This document shows, in pieces, positions 11,984 through 22,974 of a stretch of DNA of 64,000 bases. The DNA comes from Bursaphelenchus xylophilus (taxonomy: Eukaryota > Nematoda > Chromadorea > Rhabditida > Aphelenchoididae), in the NCBI GenBank assembly GCA_904066235.2, contig CAJFCV020000005.1, positions 2,542,001 to 2,606,000 on the forward strand, read 5' to 3'. How positions within the stretch are numbered: the first letter of the stretch is position 1; each line of letters starts with the position of its first letter. Both the position numbers and the translations under genes were made by a program. Under the pieces are notes generated by a model. The model ran no database searches. It was given only the letters and a program-made list of their open reading frames with translations, and was not told the origin of the DNA.

Positions 11984-12321
11984 AGATTGCCACGGCCAAA
12001 ATTTCGGCTCCGGCTTTTAGCTTCCAGAGCCGGAGCCGACACCAAATTTGCGGCTCCGGCTCCCGCGCAAAATTTTTTTAAAAAATATTTTTCCAAAGAT
12101 AAAAGTCATTGGTGCCAGAGATGACACACCCAACGTTATTAAGCCAAGTCGTATGTACGAAACACATCCTTCCTAGTATTTCTCAGGCCATTGTTTTAAC
12201 AGGTTCACGAAATTTTTACTTTTCTGAACGCTGAGAAAACCTGGCTCCGGCGTTGGGCTCGGGAGCCGGAGCCGCTCAGAGCCGGAGCCAAGAGCCGACT
12301 CGGGAGCCGTGGCAATCTCTT
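11984..12321. mobile_element. GGCTCCGG-rich element with AGATTGCCACGGC inverted ends
   Basis: The left end AGATTGCCACGGC and the right end GCCGTGGCAATCT are exact inverse matches. Inside are many copies of GGCTCCGG and its complement CCGGAGCC, clustered at both ends around an AT-rich middle. It sits in the loop of the long inverted repeat. No coding frame is credible, because open frames run on several strands through the low-complexity GC blocks. Confidence 0.6.
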
Positions 12322-12587
12322 CTGATAGTTCGTAAGTAAAGTCGCTGGAGTGATTCCAGCGACAAAAACTGTGAAAAAATATGTGGTTTTCTGTCTGACT
12401 GTTCTCCACACTTTGCGTTCCCTCTTGTTGATCAAGGTATATAGTTGAATACCTTAGGTATGCCTGCAAATGTAAGCGCAAGCTAAAATTTAACTTTCCA
12501 AGACATCTATGGGAAATTTGAGCTCCGTGTTTTGAACGCATCATACAAACTGCCACGTATTTTACCATCAGATAATAGACAATTATA

Positions 12588-12740
12588 TCAGTCTGTCGGG
12601 AAAATAATGAGCACTCTGGCGCATCGAAAATCGCAGCCTAGAAAATTGATTGTGTCGCGACAAAATCAAATTGCTTCTCAGCTCAGCGAAGCTTCTGATG
12701 CAACGACATTACACTTATTATTTTCCCGACAGATGATAGT
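12588..12740. mobile_element. MITE family A, copy in arm 2
   Basis: Left end CAGTCTGTCGGGAAAATAAT and right end TTATTTTCCCGACAGATGATA. The interior phrase TTGTGTCGCGACAAAATCAA is in the inverse sense to the copy at 11818. It is preceded by ACGTATTTTACCATCAGAT, a lead-in also found before the copies at 15440 and 36127. Confidence 0.85.
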
Positions 12741-13797
12741 ATTATTTTTCCCATGTCCCCATCCCTGCTGTTTTTATTTTTGATTATCCGTTTTGCTATC
12801 CACACACTCAGTAAATCCCTTTTCACAGACTCATAAATATTATATAAGAGCGAAGGAATAAGAGCGAAAAAAATCTTCTGAAAAAAATGCTTCAGCCTCT
12901 TTCTTTTTTTGTCGAAAGAGTCTCGAGCAGATTCTCACCACTTGGGAAAGCGTCTGCCGTCACACTCTTTCTTCTCTTCTAGAGGAAGCGTCTGCGAGCA
13001 GGCTCTTCCCGACGTTTATAAGCCCCGCCCCCTCGATTTTGAGCCAATCGCTGAGTTGGTGGTTTTCTTGCAGAAAACGGTTGTCTTGGGTGAAAATTTT
13101 TGCCTTTTCATTATTCCGGTGATTTGGGCATGTTTTTATTTGTTTTAGAACTGTGATACGCCTAGCCTTACTATAGCTGTCATTTGAAGATTCAATTGAA
13201 AATCAGATACATTCCTGGTTAACACAAAGGTTAAGAAAATATTTACAGAACAAGTTTCACAGATATATTTATGTGCAACACAAGTAACATCGAGTTACAT
13301 TTAGATGTAGAGGGCCGCGGCGGATTCTGCCCATGGGCATTCGTTTCCATATTCACGGTCTCCCTTTCTTCCCCGTTGTTACTGAGATTGGCAGTGCAAT
13401 TTTGGGACATTGAGGCTGAATTTGGAAAAATTAGTAACTTTTCGAAAATTTTACATCTAAAATAACATCAAAACTCCTCAAAACAACTCTCTCGGTCCTA
13501 CTTATTATTGGCGCACCTGCAAACACTCACTAAACTGCACATTTTACCTTATTTTAGACAAAGATACCTGAAAATTTCAAAAAATCTCGGTTTTGACGTA
13601 GGCCTGCAAAAAATTTCAAAAATATCAACTAAATCACTATTCATACTTTCTTTCTCCGTCTCCTAGGTATTTCATCACTCACAAAAAACTGCACAAACAA
13701 AAAATAATATTACTTTAGGTCCAATCCGCTGAAAAGCCCAAAAACGCCTCAAAAATCCCTTTCTTCTCCCTCAAAAGTCTATGAAACTGTTACTTAC

Positions 13798-14213
13798 TTT
13801 CCATTCAACAAGTGGTGAATATCCCTGTCATTGCTGGATCCAGCTTTATCAACTATCACGAGTACCTTATCCATGGAGACCAAATTCTTCTTGTCGCATT
13901 TATATCTAAAATGTTAAAAACAAAATATTCTAACTTACAAAGTCGTCCGAATTCATCGCTGTAGCGATCACGTACTGTTGAAGTCGAACATCAAGTGGGC
14001 TTGAAAGGTGTAAAACAAGTTCAGATATGGAGTTTGCAGTTGGCCAAGTAGGAAAGATTAGGCCTAAAATTACGTAAACAGGCTAGCAAAATGAGGCAAC
14101 TTACATTTCGTCGCGTCGGTCCGCTCTTCTTCGTCAAAATTCGCTATCATTCATCAATGAGCTAGGTTCACCTCCATCTATTGTTGTCGGCCACTTTTCT
14201 TCGGTCAAAACGA
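13798..14213 (-). pseudogene. Degenerate three-exon reading frame inside the 2.5 kb element
   Basis: Three minus-strand blocks have good splice borders: 14213-14105, 14063-13939 and 13905-13798. Exon 1 reads VLTEEKWPTTIDGGEPSS, then needs a frame change before NFDEEERTDATKC. Exon 1 to exon 2 joins in phase and continues LIFPTWPTANSISELVLHL. Exon 2 to exon 3 (YKCDKKNLVSMDKVLVIVDK) is out of phase by eye. Coding-like composition with two breaks suggests a decayed gene carried by the element. I do not recognise the product; a transposon-borne protein is the natural guess but no catalytic motif is visible. Confidence 0.4.
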
Positions 14214-14474
14214 CTGAAAATTGTTCGGGCGCAAGCTGCGGAACCTTTTTTCGCTTGGGCTAGAGAAATGAAGTTTTACCAACAACTTTGATGCCAAAAA
14301 AGGACGACGAAGATTGATATGCGATTGCTGAAGGCCTGGAAACACCGCCCATAAGAGGTTGAACTGGATCTACTGCAAATCATGGACTTATATTCGGCCT
14401 CCAATGTCTGGACTCGGAAAAGATACGTAGAATGTTAAATTGTTGATAGTATTGGTAAGTTTAAGCCGAAATAT

Positions 14475-14778
14475 CTCCGCGTCATGTGCAGCGAGATGTT
14501 TCAATAGTTCAGGTGGAGGACAAGCATAATAATGATGCGGCTTACGAAGTAAATGAAGTCCCTCTTCATCGGCTTGAAAGATGGTAAGTTCTTTTCTTCT
14601 GTTTTGCGTTGTTGATTTAGGAAATATTCAACCACCACACCGTCTTCATCAATCCGATTACAGATGTGGTCTACTAATGAGAAACACGTGATCTTCTGGA
14701 CCCCTCCTATGCGCAAGACTGTTTGGTCCCGGCGACTAACCGAATGCATTCGCAGCCAGCCGTTCAACAACCCCATAG
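14475..14778 (+). CDS. Possible two-exon fragment inside the 2.5 kb element
   Basis: Plus-strand blocks ending at 14583 (donor ATG/GTAAGT) and running 14621-14778 (acceptor GTTGATTTAG, donor CATAG/GTACGCG) join in phase. The product has a polar segment, VQRDVSIVQVEDKHNNDAAY, followed by VIFWTPPMRKTVWSRRL. The start of the first block and any continuation were not found. An overlapping frame on the other strand is also open, so the reading may be accidental. No function is proposed. Confidence 0.3.
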
Positions 14779-15439
14779 GTACGCGAAAAAGTGCACAACT
14801 TTCCGGCTATTATTCCTATTACAATTCAGCCACCATGGTTTATTATCTCTGTTACCTGAATTACATTTTTGTGACCTTCTTTATATCAGATTTATATATT
14901 ATATCTGATTTCTCCGATATCTGTTTCTTAGACGCCTTTATTTATTGTTATTAAAGATTAGTTATTCATTTATTTTATAGAAAATGAACGAAGAGTGTTA
15001 GATTGTACTGTCCAAACTTTGTTGTCAAAGAAAAAATGTAAAAAACATCGTATATTTGAAAAGAACAGTGCTTTATTTACTAAATGGCAACATTTCTATT
15101 CGCCATTTTTCCCCAAAATCCTGCAGAAGTGGGCGGAGCCAATAGGCGGAAAGAGTCTCGACCCACACTCTTCCCCCACCTTGATGGCGGGAGCGTCTGC
15201 TCGAGACTCTTTCCGCCTCTCAGATTCTTTCCCAAATGGGAAGAGTTCGTAAACACACTCTTCCGAACGAAAAGGAAAGAGGCTGAAGCATTTTTTTCAG
15301 AAGATTTTTTCCACTCTTATTCCTTCACTCTTATATAGTATCCCAAAAATCGGCTGCTTTGAGATCTCGGCCATTATCTGATAACAATGAGCCACCGCTT
15401 GCAACGTATTTTACCATCAGATGATAGTCAATTCTAATA

Positions 15440-15580
15440 TCAGTCTGTCGGTAAAATAATGAGCATTCTGGCGCATCGAAAATCGCATCGCCTGATGCAA
15501 AAAAATCAAATTCTTTTCACTTCAGCGACACGATTGGCGCAGCAAAATTGTGCTCATTATTTTTCCGACAGGCAGATATA
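15440..15580. mobile_element. MITE family A, copy
   Basis: Left end CAGTCTGTCGGTAAAATAAT and right end TGCTCATTATTTTTCCGACA. Together with its lead-in (ACGTATTTTACCATCAGAT at 15403) it repeats, in the same orientation, the 12551-12740 segment, so this may be a segmental copy and not an independent insertion. Confidence 0.85.
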
Positions 15581-15599
15581 TGGCAAATTAAAGAAAGCG

Positions 15600-17140
15600 T
15601 ATTTTACCATCAAATCATAGTTAATTCTAGGATGTTATAAACGAGAAATTCTTACTATATCCACCTCAATTTAAACCCCCAAAACCAGACGGCTCTATAT
15701 AATATTGTAACCCAAGACTCGTCAAAATTAAACATCTGAGCGGAAAGCTCATTAAGTCGCTTAAGCAAAGAAAAGGAATAAATTGAAACGAGCCCGAAAC
15801 ACTTTTTTGCAGCTCCTTAATTTAGAATGCAGAATTTCGGAAATGTTTCGGAATATCCGTTGGAAAAACGGTTCAACCGTTGAGGGGAGGGGAAAAGCGT
15901 TCGCGAAAAGGGAAACAAGGGAAAAACAAATCCGGATTAAAATTTTTGGCGGAGAGAGAAAATACGGATGAAGGTTGGGGATGGAAAATTGGGGACAAGT
16001 GGAGTACAGGTGGGGATAAAGTACAGTTAAACCTCTGTAGAACGCACGGAAAATGACCAAAAAAAATTTATTGGTGTTTCAAGAAATTCCGCTAAAAGTT
16101 TTTGTCGATTTCTTGGCGCTCAGTCAAGTCATCCAAAAAATTCTTTTTGCAGGATAAAGAAGAAGATGAGCGGGTTTTTGCCTAAGAAGATCATTTTCTC
16201 CGCCAACGCGGAAAACAATGTATTTGGCGGAGACTTTTAGACACTTTTTTGGTTATCACACGAATTTTTATCGCTTTATTGTGATAATACTCAATTTCAG
16301 CGAGGTCTCAACAAAATCTACCCCACAGTAAAGTTACAACTAAACTTCAGAAAATCCGCTTTTCAAATTTACTACATTCTGGCGCAAAGTTCACGTGGAT
16401 TATCCTCGTGTCCTCTGTTAAGCAATAGTTTCTTCAGAAATCCGAGAATGAGAGAAAAAATTAAACCGCCGAATTCCGAGAAATCCCACTCCTCAAATAT
16501 TAAAAAATCCCTTTTATCTCGAGAATAAAATAGTGTTTCTGTGTAATCAAAATATTCTTTTAATGTTAGATACATTTTCGCGGCGACTTTTTTAATCATC
16601 ATTATGTTTTTTGGCCTTTTCTTGGAAAAAAGTGCTACCAAAAAGTATCCAAAAGTATCCAAAATAGATTTTAAAATTCACAAAAAATAATTTGCCAATG
16701 TTTTTTATGCAGTAGAAATAAAATACTGCAACTTTTCTCGCAATTTTCAGCACTCGAACCAAGGTTCAAAAAGACGAAAGTTTATGAAAGATTCTCTGTT
16801 GAGTTTCAATTCGAAAACTTTCATAAACTTTCCTAATATTCGAAGAGGCGCTTCGGCTGGCACGCAATTCCGTACGTGGGTCAACATTCTGACGTACTGT
16901 TGTTGAGGAGGTTGGAAAAACATGGGAAATGTTTTACATCATATAAATCGTGCTACGGTAGCTGATAAAAGTTACGAATTTGGATTTTTTTTTTAATTTT
17001 AAGATTTCTATTGCTATGACATTGCTATGGCAAGACTTTGCAAATATTTGTGTGAGATTTTGGATAGACATCCTAATTGGGCCATAAATTAATTCCTGAA
17101 ATTTGATACGCATAGTTTGCCCCCTCGCGGGGCAAAATAT
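15600..17140. other. No gene recognised
   Basis: Apart from the solo arm at 16072-16275, the stretch shows no convincing exon. A minus-strand frame at 16372-16662 has no splice-like borders or recognisable motif. TAAAATACG-type motifs and the phrase CCTCTGTAGAACG (16030) are present. Confidence 0.5.
16072..16275 (+). repeat. Solo inverted-repeat arm of the 5150-6004 element family
   Basis: Diverged copy of the 200 bp arm: AAGAAATTCCGCTAAAAGT, then TTTCTTGGCGCTCAG, and ending near TTTGGCGGAGACTTTTAG and a TTTTTTGGTTATCACAC phrase. No second arm is found nearby. Many substitutions suggest it is older than the 5150-6004 copy. Confidence 0.65.
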
Positions 17141-17148
17141 TGTTGTTT

Positions 17149-17308
17149 TATCAGTCTGTCGCGAAAATAATGAGCATAATGTCGCATTGAAGATCGCATC
17201 GCCGCCGAGAAAAAAAAATTTGTCGCGTTAAAATCAAATTGGTTTTCACTTCAGCGACGTGGTCGGCCCAGCGACATTATACTCATTATTTTCCCGACAA
17301 ACTGATAC
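17149..17308. mobile_element. MITE family A, copy
   Basis: Left end TCAGTCTGTCGCGAAAATAAT, with right end CTCATTATTTTCCCGACAAA followed by CTGATA. The interior has ATCGCATCGCCGCCGAG and TCAAATTGGTTTTCACTTCA, as in the other copies. Confidence 0.85.
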
Positions 17309-17399
17309 TACGATCTTTTTCCGAAAGAACACGAAAAATGAGGGGAACCGGAAAGATATAGGAGGGTTTTTGAATGTAAATCTAGGACTTTTACCACAA

Positions 17400-18700
17400 A
17401 AAAATAAACGTTTGTGAAATATTGTATTCCTCATTTCTAGTGTGTTCTAAAAAGTTTCCAAGAAGGAAAAAATAGAAAAAATTAAAAATTTTTGCCGAGT
17501 TAAAGCCCAAAAAATTTACAATTGTCGCAAAATGCTAGCTTAATGCTGCCCATTTGTCTTATAGAATTCAATACTTAATTTGAGCTAAATTTCAGACATT
17601 TAGGACAGTCTGACTTTTTTTAGTAAATTTTGTACAGAAAAATGGAATACATCAAAAGTTGTCTATCACGGAAAATTTCTCAAAGCCCCAAACTCAATTT
17701 TAGACGTCGCGACACTTGCGGGCAACGACTTTGCGGGTAGCCGACATTTTTTGATTATAAATGATTACTATTTCCCTCCCGTAATCTACGTAGTACGATA
17801 GAAATTTTACATTGACAGCTCTCTGGTACTAACAAGTACACAAATCTATTAAATTCATCCACTGCTTTCAAAGTTATGGGAGTTTGTTTTCAAAAAATGG
17901 TAAAAAATGCCTGAATAAGATTATTATGACTATTCAAGTCACATGTACACCTGGAAACTTAAACCGCAACATCTAATCGTCAAGCCCATCGTTTGAATTT
18001 CCAGTTGTAAGCAAGTTTTGGCTGATTTCAAAACATGTCCGCAGAATATCCGTGGTCTTTCAAGCAAGTGTGGGCCCGCCCAATTTTTAGGCCAAGACAA
18101 ACCTCCCTACATCGAAACCCCTCTATAACAGACATTGTTTTCCCTTGAAATTTGTCGCACAAAAGACTGAAATTAACCGCTAAACGCTGTAAAAATCAAA
18201 AAATAAATTCAAAAAGTGTTGCGCAATCCCTTTCCCAACCCCCCTCTCCGAGTGTAACTCCATTTTCGGCCGAGGAAGCGGCCGAAGGGAGATTAATCAT
18301 GGTTAAACCCATCTTCAATTTATATTTTTTAATCCGCCTTGGGATTAACGTACCAAAAATATAATGCGAACAAAAACGGAAGAAAATTTTCTTGGAGACC
18401 CACTAAATGGAGAATGAGAATTGAATGAATCAGAAATTGGGGGGCGAAAAATCAGAATGATTTACACTTTGTTCGAGGAGTGTAAGAAAAGAGGCTGGGC
18501 TAATTTGGGAAGGGAAAACAAAACAAGAAAACAGGATAAGATGGGGGAAATTTGCAAGAAATGTTGCGAAAGAGTACTGCTAAGGCATGAGGCAAAGATC
18601 ATTGAAAAATATCTTGGTATATTAAAATAAATACGGATTAGATGCTATATCTTTTCAATTTTAATATACCGAGTTTGTAAAACTTTTAAAAAAATTAAAT
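17400..18700. other. No gene recognised; short hairpin near 18268
   Basis: No exon-like sequence was found. A compact hairpin TCGGCCGAGGAAGCGGCCGA lies at about 18268-18287, beside a C-rich tract. A polar frame at 18421-18630 has a start and stop but no supporting context. Confidence 0.45.
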
Positions 18701-18835
18701 TTACTGGGGAAGTTCCCAAGTGCGACGCCCCGATTTTGATGAAACTTGGCACAAATTTTGAATAATTTTTTCTATGCGAGAATCCTAGCTCGCGCTTTGC
18801 AGAAACAACCGAGATTTTTAGATCGAAAGTAAGTG
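18700..18835 (+). repeat. Fragment of repeat family B
   Basis: The left part of family B: GGGGAAGTTCCCAAGTGCGA, GATTTTGATGAAACTTGGC and GCTCGCGCTTTGCAG. It ends before the middle of the element. Confidence 0.75.
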
Positions 18836-19126
18836 AAATTTTGACCTCTAAACTTTTTTTCTTCCATTTGGAACCACGTATTTTACAAAAAAAAAACAAA
18901 AATTTGAGTTTTCCAACTATCGTCAAAAACCAAATAAGGTATGTGGGAACATTGCAGCAGAAAAAAAGAACTTATTTTTTTTCTAAAATACGAACATTGT
19001 ACAATTTTTTTCGATTTTTACAAGTCGGATTTGAAAACAGCCCGGGATTAAAAGATTTCGCACATTCTGGAGTCAAAACTCTGTACAACGAATCGCAAAG
19101 GAAAAATTTTTTTTATTATACTAACA

Positions 19127-19575
19127 GGGGAACTACTCCAAGTGCGACGCTCAGATTTTGATGAAACTTGGCACAAATTTAGAATAATTTTTTCCAAGAT
19201 ATATGCGAGAATCCTAGCTCGCGCTTTGCAGAAACAGCCGAGATTTTTAGGTCGAAAGTTGGCGAAAAATTGGGACTTTTTGCCAAATTTCGGCACGAAA
19301 AGTTTTGTGCCTATTTCAACCGTAAAGAATAATGTTTCTACAAAAAATCAAATTTTTCCGCACGAAACGGCCAAAGTTATAGTCAAAAAGAGCTTTCCTC
19401 TCTGACCGCTCTCCACGTTTAGCGTGCTCTCTCGGCGGCAAAAATCGTCCGATATCTCGGCGGCGCCGGCAAAGCGCGAGCTAAAACTTTCAGGAATTGA
19501 TATGTAACCCCTACCCGATGTGTCTGCAAAATTTAAAGAAAATCGGAGCGTCGCACTTGGGGTACTTCCCCTGTA
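19127..19575 (+). mobile_element. Repeat family B, full copy (~450 bp)
   Basis: Left end CAGGGGAACTACTCCAAGTG and right end CACTTGGGGTACTTCCCCTG are inverse copies; the match continues about 50 bp inward (GCGACGCTCAGATTTT against AAAATCGGAGCGTCGC). The interior is asymmetric and includes GCTCGCGCTTTGCAGAAAC, CTCTGACCGCTCTCCACG and CTCTCGGCGGCAAAAATCG. Six or more copies lie in the window in both orientations. It is non-coding and looks like a non-autonomous DNA element. Confidence 0.85.
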
Positions 19576-20257
19576 AATACGAACATTGTACAATTTTTTC
19601 AGTCGGGTTTGAAAACAGCCCTGGATTAAAAGATTTCGCACATTTTGGAGCCAAAACTCTGTACAACGAATAGCAAGGAAAACAATTTTTTTATTATACA
19701 AAGGCTTTGTTCTACATAGCTTCCTGCAATTGACTCTTGAGGCATCTGAATTTGTCCGTTGTAGAGAGTTTTATGCCTGTTTTTTGGCGCAAAGGCTTCG
19801 CTGTATTAAAAAGTACTCTCAAAAAATACTTACTTTTGATCCTCAAAATACATATACAAAATATCTAGAAATACTCAAAACAGTCGCCAATGACATATAC
19901 TGCCTCAACAGCAAGCTTATCCGTTCCAAAAGCATGCATCATTCCTCTATTTTCCCGGTTTATATAAAGAATTATATAAAGAAGAGCCCCAAAAGCAACA
20001 AATTATATAAAAACGATGTATTAAGTAAACTAATAGCCAAATGCTGATCTCCTCGGCCGGAGAGAAATGAAGGGAAAAGAGGGATCGGAAATTGTTGAGA
20101 AAACAGCTGACTGATGAGTAAGTAACATAGTAAAAAAGAGACAAAATCAGACAGATATAAACAAACTAGATTGATGGGGCTTACAAAACTCATGGTCTGA
20201 GGGTGAAAAAATTTCAAAAAATTTTGAAAACAGCTCTCAATTATTATAGAATTTGCG

Positions 20258-20500
20258 TTGAAAGAGCAGCTGAGATGCTCAAGGAAGATTGCGGCGGAGA
20301 GAGTACCCGAAAAGCGGAGAGCGGTCAGAGAAAGGACTTTTTGGCCATATCTTTGGCAGGTTTGTGAGGAAAAAAAATTATTTTTTGTGGAAGCATTGCA
20401 ATATGAGATAGAAGTAGGCAGGAAACTTATATACCAAAGTTGGCCAAAAGATGTCGCTTTTTTGAAGACTTGTGATCTAAAAATCTCAGCCATTTCTTAC
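20258..20500 (-). repeat. Degenerate family B fragment
   Basis: In inverse orientation the sequence keeps GGAGAGCGGTCAGAGAAAG, TTTTTGGCCATATCTTTGGC and GATCTAAAAATCTC. The match stops abruptly at 20500, where a palindromic element begins. Confidence 0.65.
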
Positions 20501-20505
20501 AAGTA

Positions 20506-20994
20506 AAGTACTTCTATGGGGTATGGAGTTGCTGGTCGAGAAATATATCAAAAGATGTAAGAATAAATCCAATAATTGTAGACATACACTTACTATGTAT
20601 AACATATTTGGTATCAAACAAAATGAGGTTGTCAGAGGATTCAGGTGAAAAAAGACTTTGAAGGTTTGGCCAAAAACTAAAGAAGTTATAGCCAATTCAA
20701 ATCGGGCCACAAAAATGCCCCACCCTGTACTATTAAGATGTAACTAAATTTGAAATTTTAAGGCTTGTCAAGATTCCACGGTTTACTTTAGCTCAAAAGA
20801 AAGCTTTTGAATTGGTAAAAACTTGGTCGAAAAAGCATTTATTTGACTAATGTTGCTAGAAAAGTTCTGAGGGATTTTTCGTCCTTACAAACCAAAATTG
20901 GGCAGCTAATTTTTACATATTCTGAATCAGAAAAATTCGAGGATTTTTGTGATATATCTCGACCTGTAACCCCATACCCCATAGAAGTACTTGC
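20506..20994. mobile_element. Palindrome-ended element inserted next to a family B fragment
   Basis: Left end AGTACTTCTATGGGGTATGG and right end CCATACCCCATAGAAGTACT are exact inverses. The match continues through GTTGCTGGTCGAGA against TCTCGACCTGTAAC. The interior contains CCCCACCCTGTAC (20716), an end-like sequence of the TACAGGGTG type. No coding capacity was found. Confidence 0.75.
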
Positions 20995-21433
20995 CTTGTT
21001 AAAAAAAATAAAATTCTGAATAAAGCAAGCATCAAATTCCAAGCACGTACTCTGAAAACTCTATACAGCAAGGAAATATTTTTCTGATTTGCTGCCCGAA
21101 GACTTGATTGTTTTCAAAACCGAATTTTGAAAATAAAATTCCCAGAAAAGAACCTTCCATTTTCTCCCTCTCCTCCTTGGACTGTTCGCTTTAATTTTTG
21201 CGAAATTTCCGAACTCAAAACCCATAAAATTGAGGCCAAAGAGTAAAAGTAGTAGGCGAATAGGAGTATTCGCTCTGTCCAAATTTTCCTTCTGGCCGCG
21301 CGGCCATAAAATTAATGTTTTTTGACGTTTCAATTGTTTATCTTCTCAGCGCGGTGCTGAAAAGTGTTGGGGAAAATTTTGGCTGAATTTTGGAGAGATA
21401 AAAATAATTTTTTTTTTAAACATGATGGTAAAC

Positions 21434-21890
21434 TCACAGGGGAAGTACTCCAAGTGCGACGCTCAGATTTTCTTCAAATTTTGCACACACGTCGGGTATG
21501 GACTAAATATCAATTCCTGAAAGTTTTAGCTCGCGCTTTGCAGGCGTCGTCGAGATATTGAACGATCTTTGCGGCCGAGAGAGCCCACTAGACGTGGAGA
21601 GCGGTCATAGAGAAAAGCGCTTTTTGGCCATAACTTTGGCAATTTCGTGCGGAAAAATTTGATTTTTTGTAGAAACATTATCCTTTACGGTAGAAATAGG
21701 CATGAAATTTTTCGTGCCAAAATTCGGCAAAAAGTCCTAAATTTTCGCCGACTTTCGATCTAAAAATATCGGTTGTTTCTGCAAAGCGCGAGTTAGGATT
21801 CTCGCATATATTTTAGAAAAAAATATTCTAAATTTGTGCCAAGTTTCATCAAAATCTGAGCGTCGCACTTGGAGTAGTTCCCCTGTCAGT
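21434..21890 (-). mobile_element. Repeat family B, full copy, inverse orientation
   Basis: Starts ACAGGGGAAGTACTCCAAGT and ends ACTTGGAGTAGTTCCCCTGT. The interior runs in the reverse sense to the 19127 copy: the CGTCGGGTATGGACTAAATA phrase is near the left end and CGCTTTGCAG near both. Confidence 0.85.
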
Positions 21891-22195
21891 AAAAACAATT
21901 ATTTTATGTATAGATCTAAAAAAATAATAAAAAATGAAATAAAAATTTTTCGAGAGAAAAAATAAGGGCTTCCTTGCAGAAAGGCTGATCAATAAATTCC
22001 TCTTTCTTTTCGTGGCATTAAAAAAAATAATCGGCCTTTGTGATCGAAAGGAAATGGCCGTTCGCTGAACAACTGGCCATCGCTTTTACAAATGGACGCT
22101 TATTTTCGCTTTATTAATATCGATCATTTTGCCGAAAGAATTTTTAAAATTTTTAATATTTTTAAAAAATAACAAAAAATAATTTTGAATTTATA

Positions 22196-22645
22196 GGGGA
22201 AGTACTCCAAGTGCGACGCTCAGATTTTGATGAAACTTGGCACAAGTTTAGAATAATTTTTTCTAAGATATATGCGAGAATCCTAGCTCGCGCTTTGCAG
22301 AAACAACCGAGATTTTTAGATCGAAAGTTGGTGAAACTTTATGACTTTTTGCCGAATTTCAGCACGAAAAGTTTCATGCCAATTTCTACCGTAAAGGATA
22401 ATGTTTCTACAAAAAATCAAATTTTTCCGCACGAAACTGCCAAAGTTATGGCCAAAAAGCGTTTTTCTCTCTGACCGCTCTCCACGTTTAGCGTGCTCTC
22501 TCGGCGGCATAAATCGTCCGATATCTCGACGGCGCCCGCAAAGCGCGAGCTAAAAGTTTCAGGAATTGATATTTAGTCCATACCCGACGTGTGTGCAAAA
22601 TTTAAAGAAAATCCGAGCGTCGCACTTGGGGTACTTCCCCTGTTA
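22196..22645 (+). mobile_element. Repeat family B, full copy
   Basis: Starts AGGGGAAGTACTCCAAGTGC and ends TTGGGGTACTTCCCCTGTTA. It is closely similar to the copies at 19127 and 25123 over its whole length. Confidence 0.88.
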
Positions 22646-22974
22646 GCGGTCAACAAAAATAGCAATAAAAAATTGGTAAAACGGTAAAAAAATTAAAAAA
22701 ATATTTTAAAGCGTAAAATTACATTCAAAAATATTTTTATTATTTTTAAAAAAATCAAAAAATAAATGTTGAATTTAGCGTTCAAAAAAAAAATTAAATT
22801 AAAAAAATGACGAAAAATAAAAAAAATATTTTAAAGGTAAAATTACATTCAAAAATATTTTTTGTTATTTTTATTAAAATCCAAAAATCAAAAAAAAAAT
22901 ATTAATCGCCATTTTATTACTCCACAAAATATTTACAATTATTATATTATTATTTTCTACCTTTCTTCAGCTAT

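Larger units (their letters stand above)
11644..12846. repeat. Long inverted repeat; second arm split by a transposon
   Basis: Arm 1 (11644-11972) includes GGTGGCTCATTGTTATCAGA, GGATACTATATAATATTTAT, GGATGGGGAGATGGGG, then a MITE A copy. Arm 2 runs the other way: MITE A in inverse orientation (12588-12740), the inverse of the GGGGAGATGGGG part, then the inverse TATAATATTTATGAGTC part up to 12846. The rest of arm 2 resumes at 15332-15400 after an inserted element. Arms are about 330 bp. The loop (11973-12587) holds a separate GGCTCCGG-rich element. Confidence 0.75.
12847..15331. mobile_element. 2.5 kb DNA transposon inserted in the inverted repeat arm
   Basis: Ends are inverted: AAGAGCGAAGGAATAAGAGC on the left and, inverted on the right, AAGAGTGAAGGAATAAGAGT. 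The similarity runs about 200 bp and includes CTTCTGAAAAAAATGCTTCA and GAGTCTCGAGCAGA-like phrases. The flanks are TATATA on both sides (12841-12846 and 15332-15337). The uninterrupted partner sequence at 11700-11725 shows the same site with a single TATATA, so it works as an empty site. The interior holds exon-like blocks on both strands (13798-14213 minus, about 14475-14778 plus), with no recognised transposase. Confidence 0.75.
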
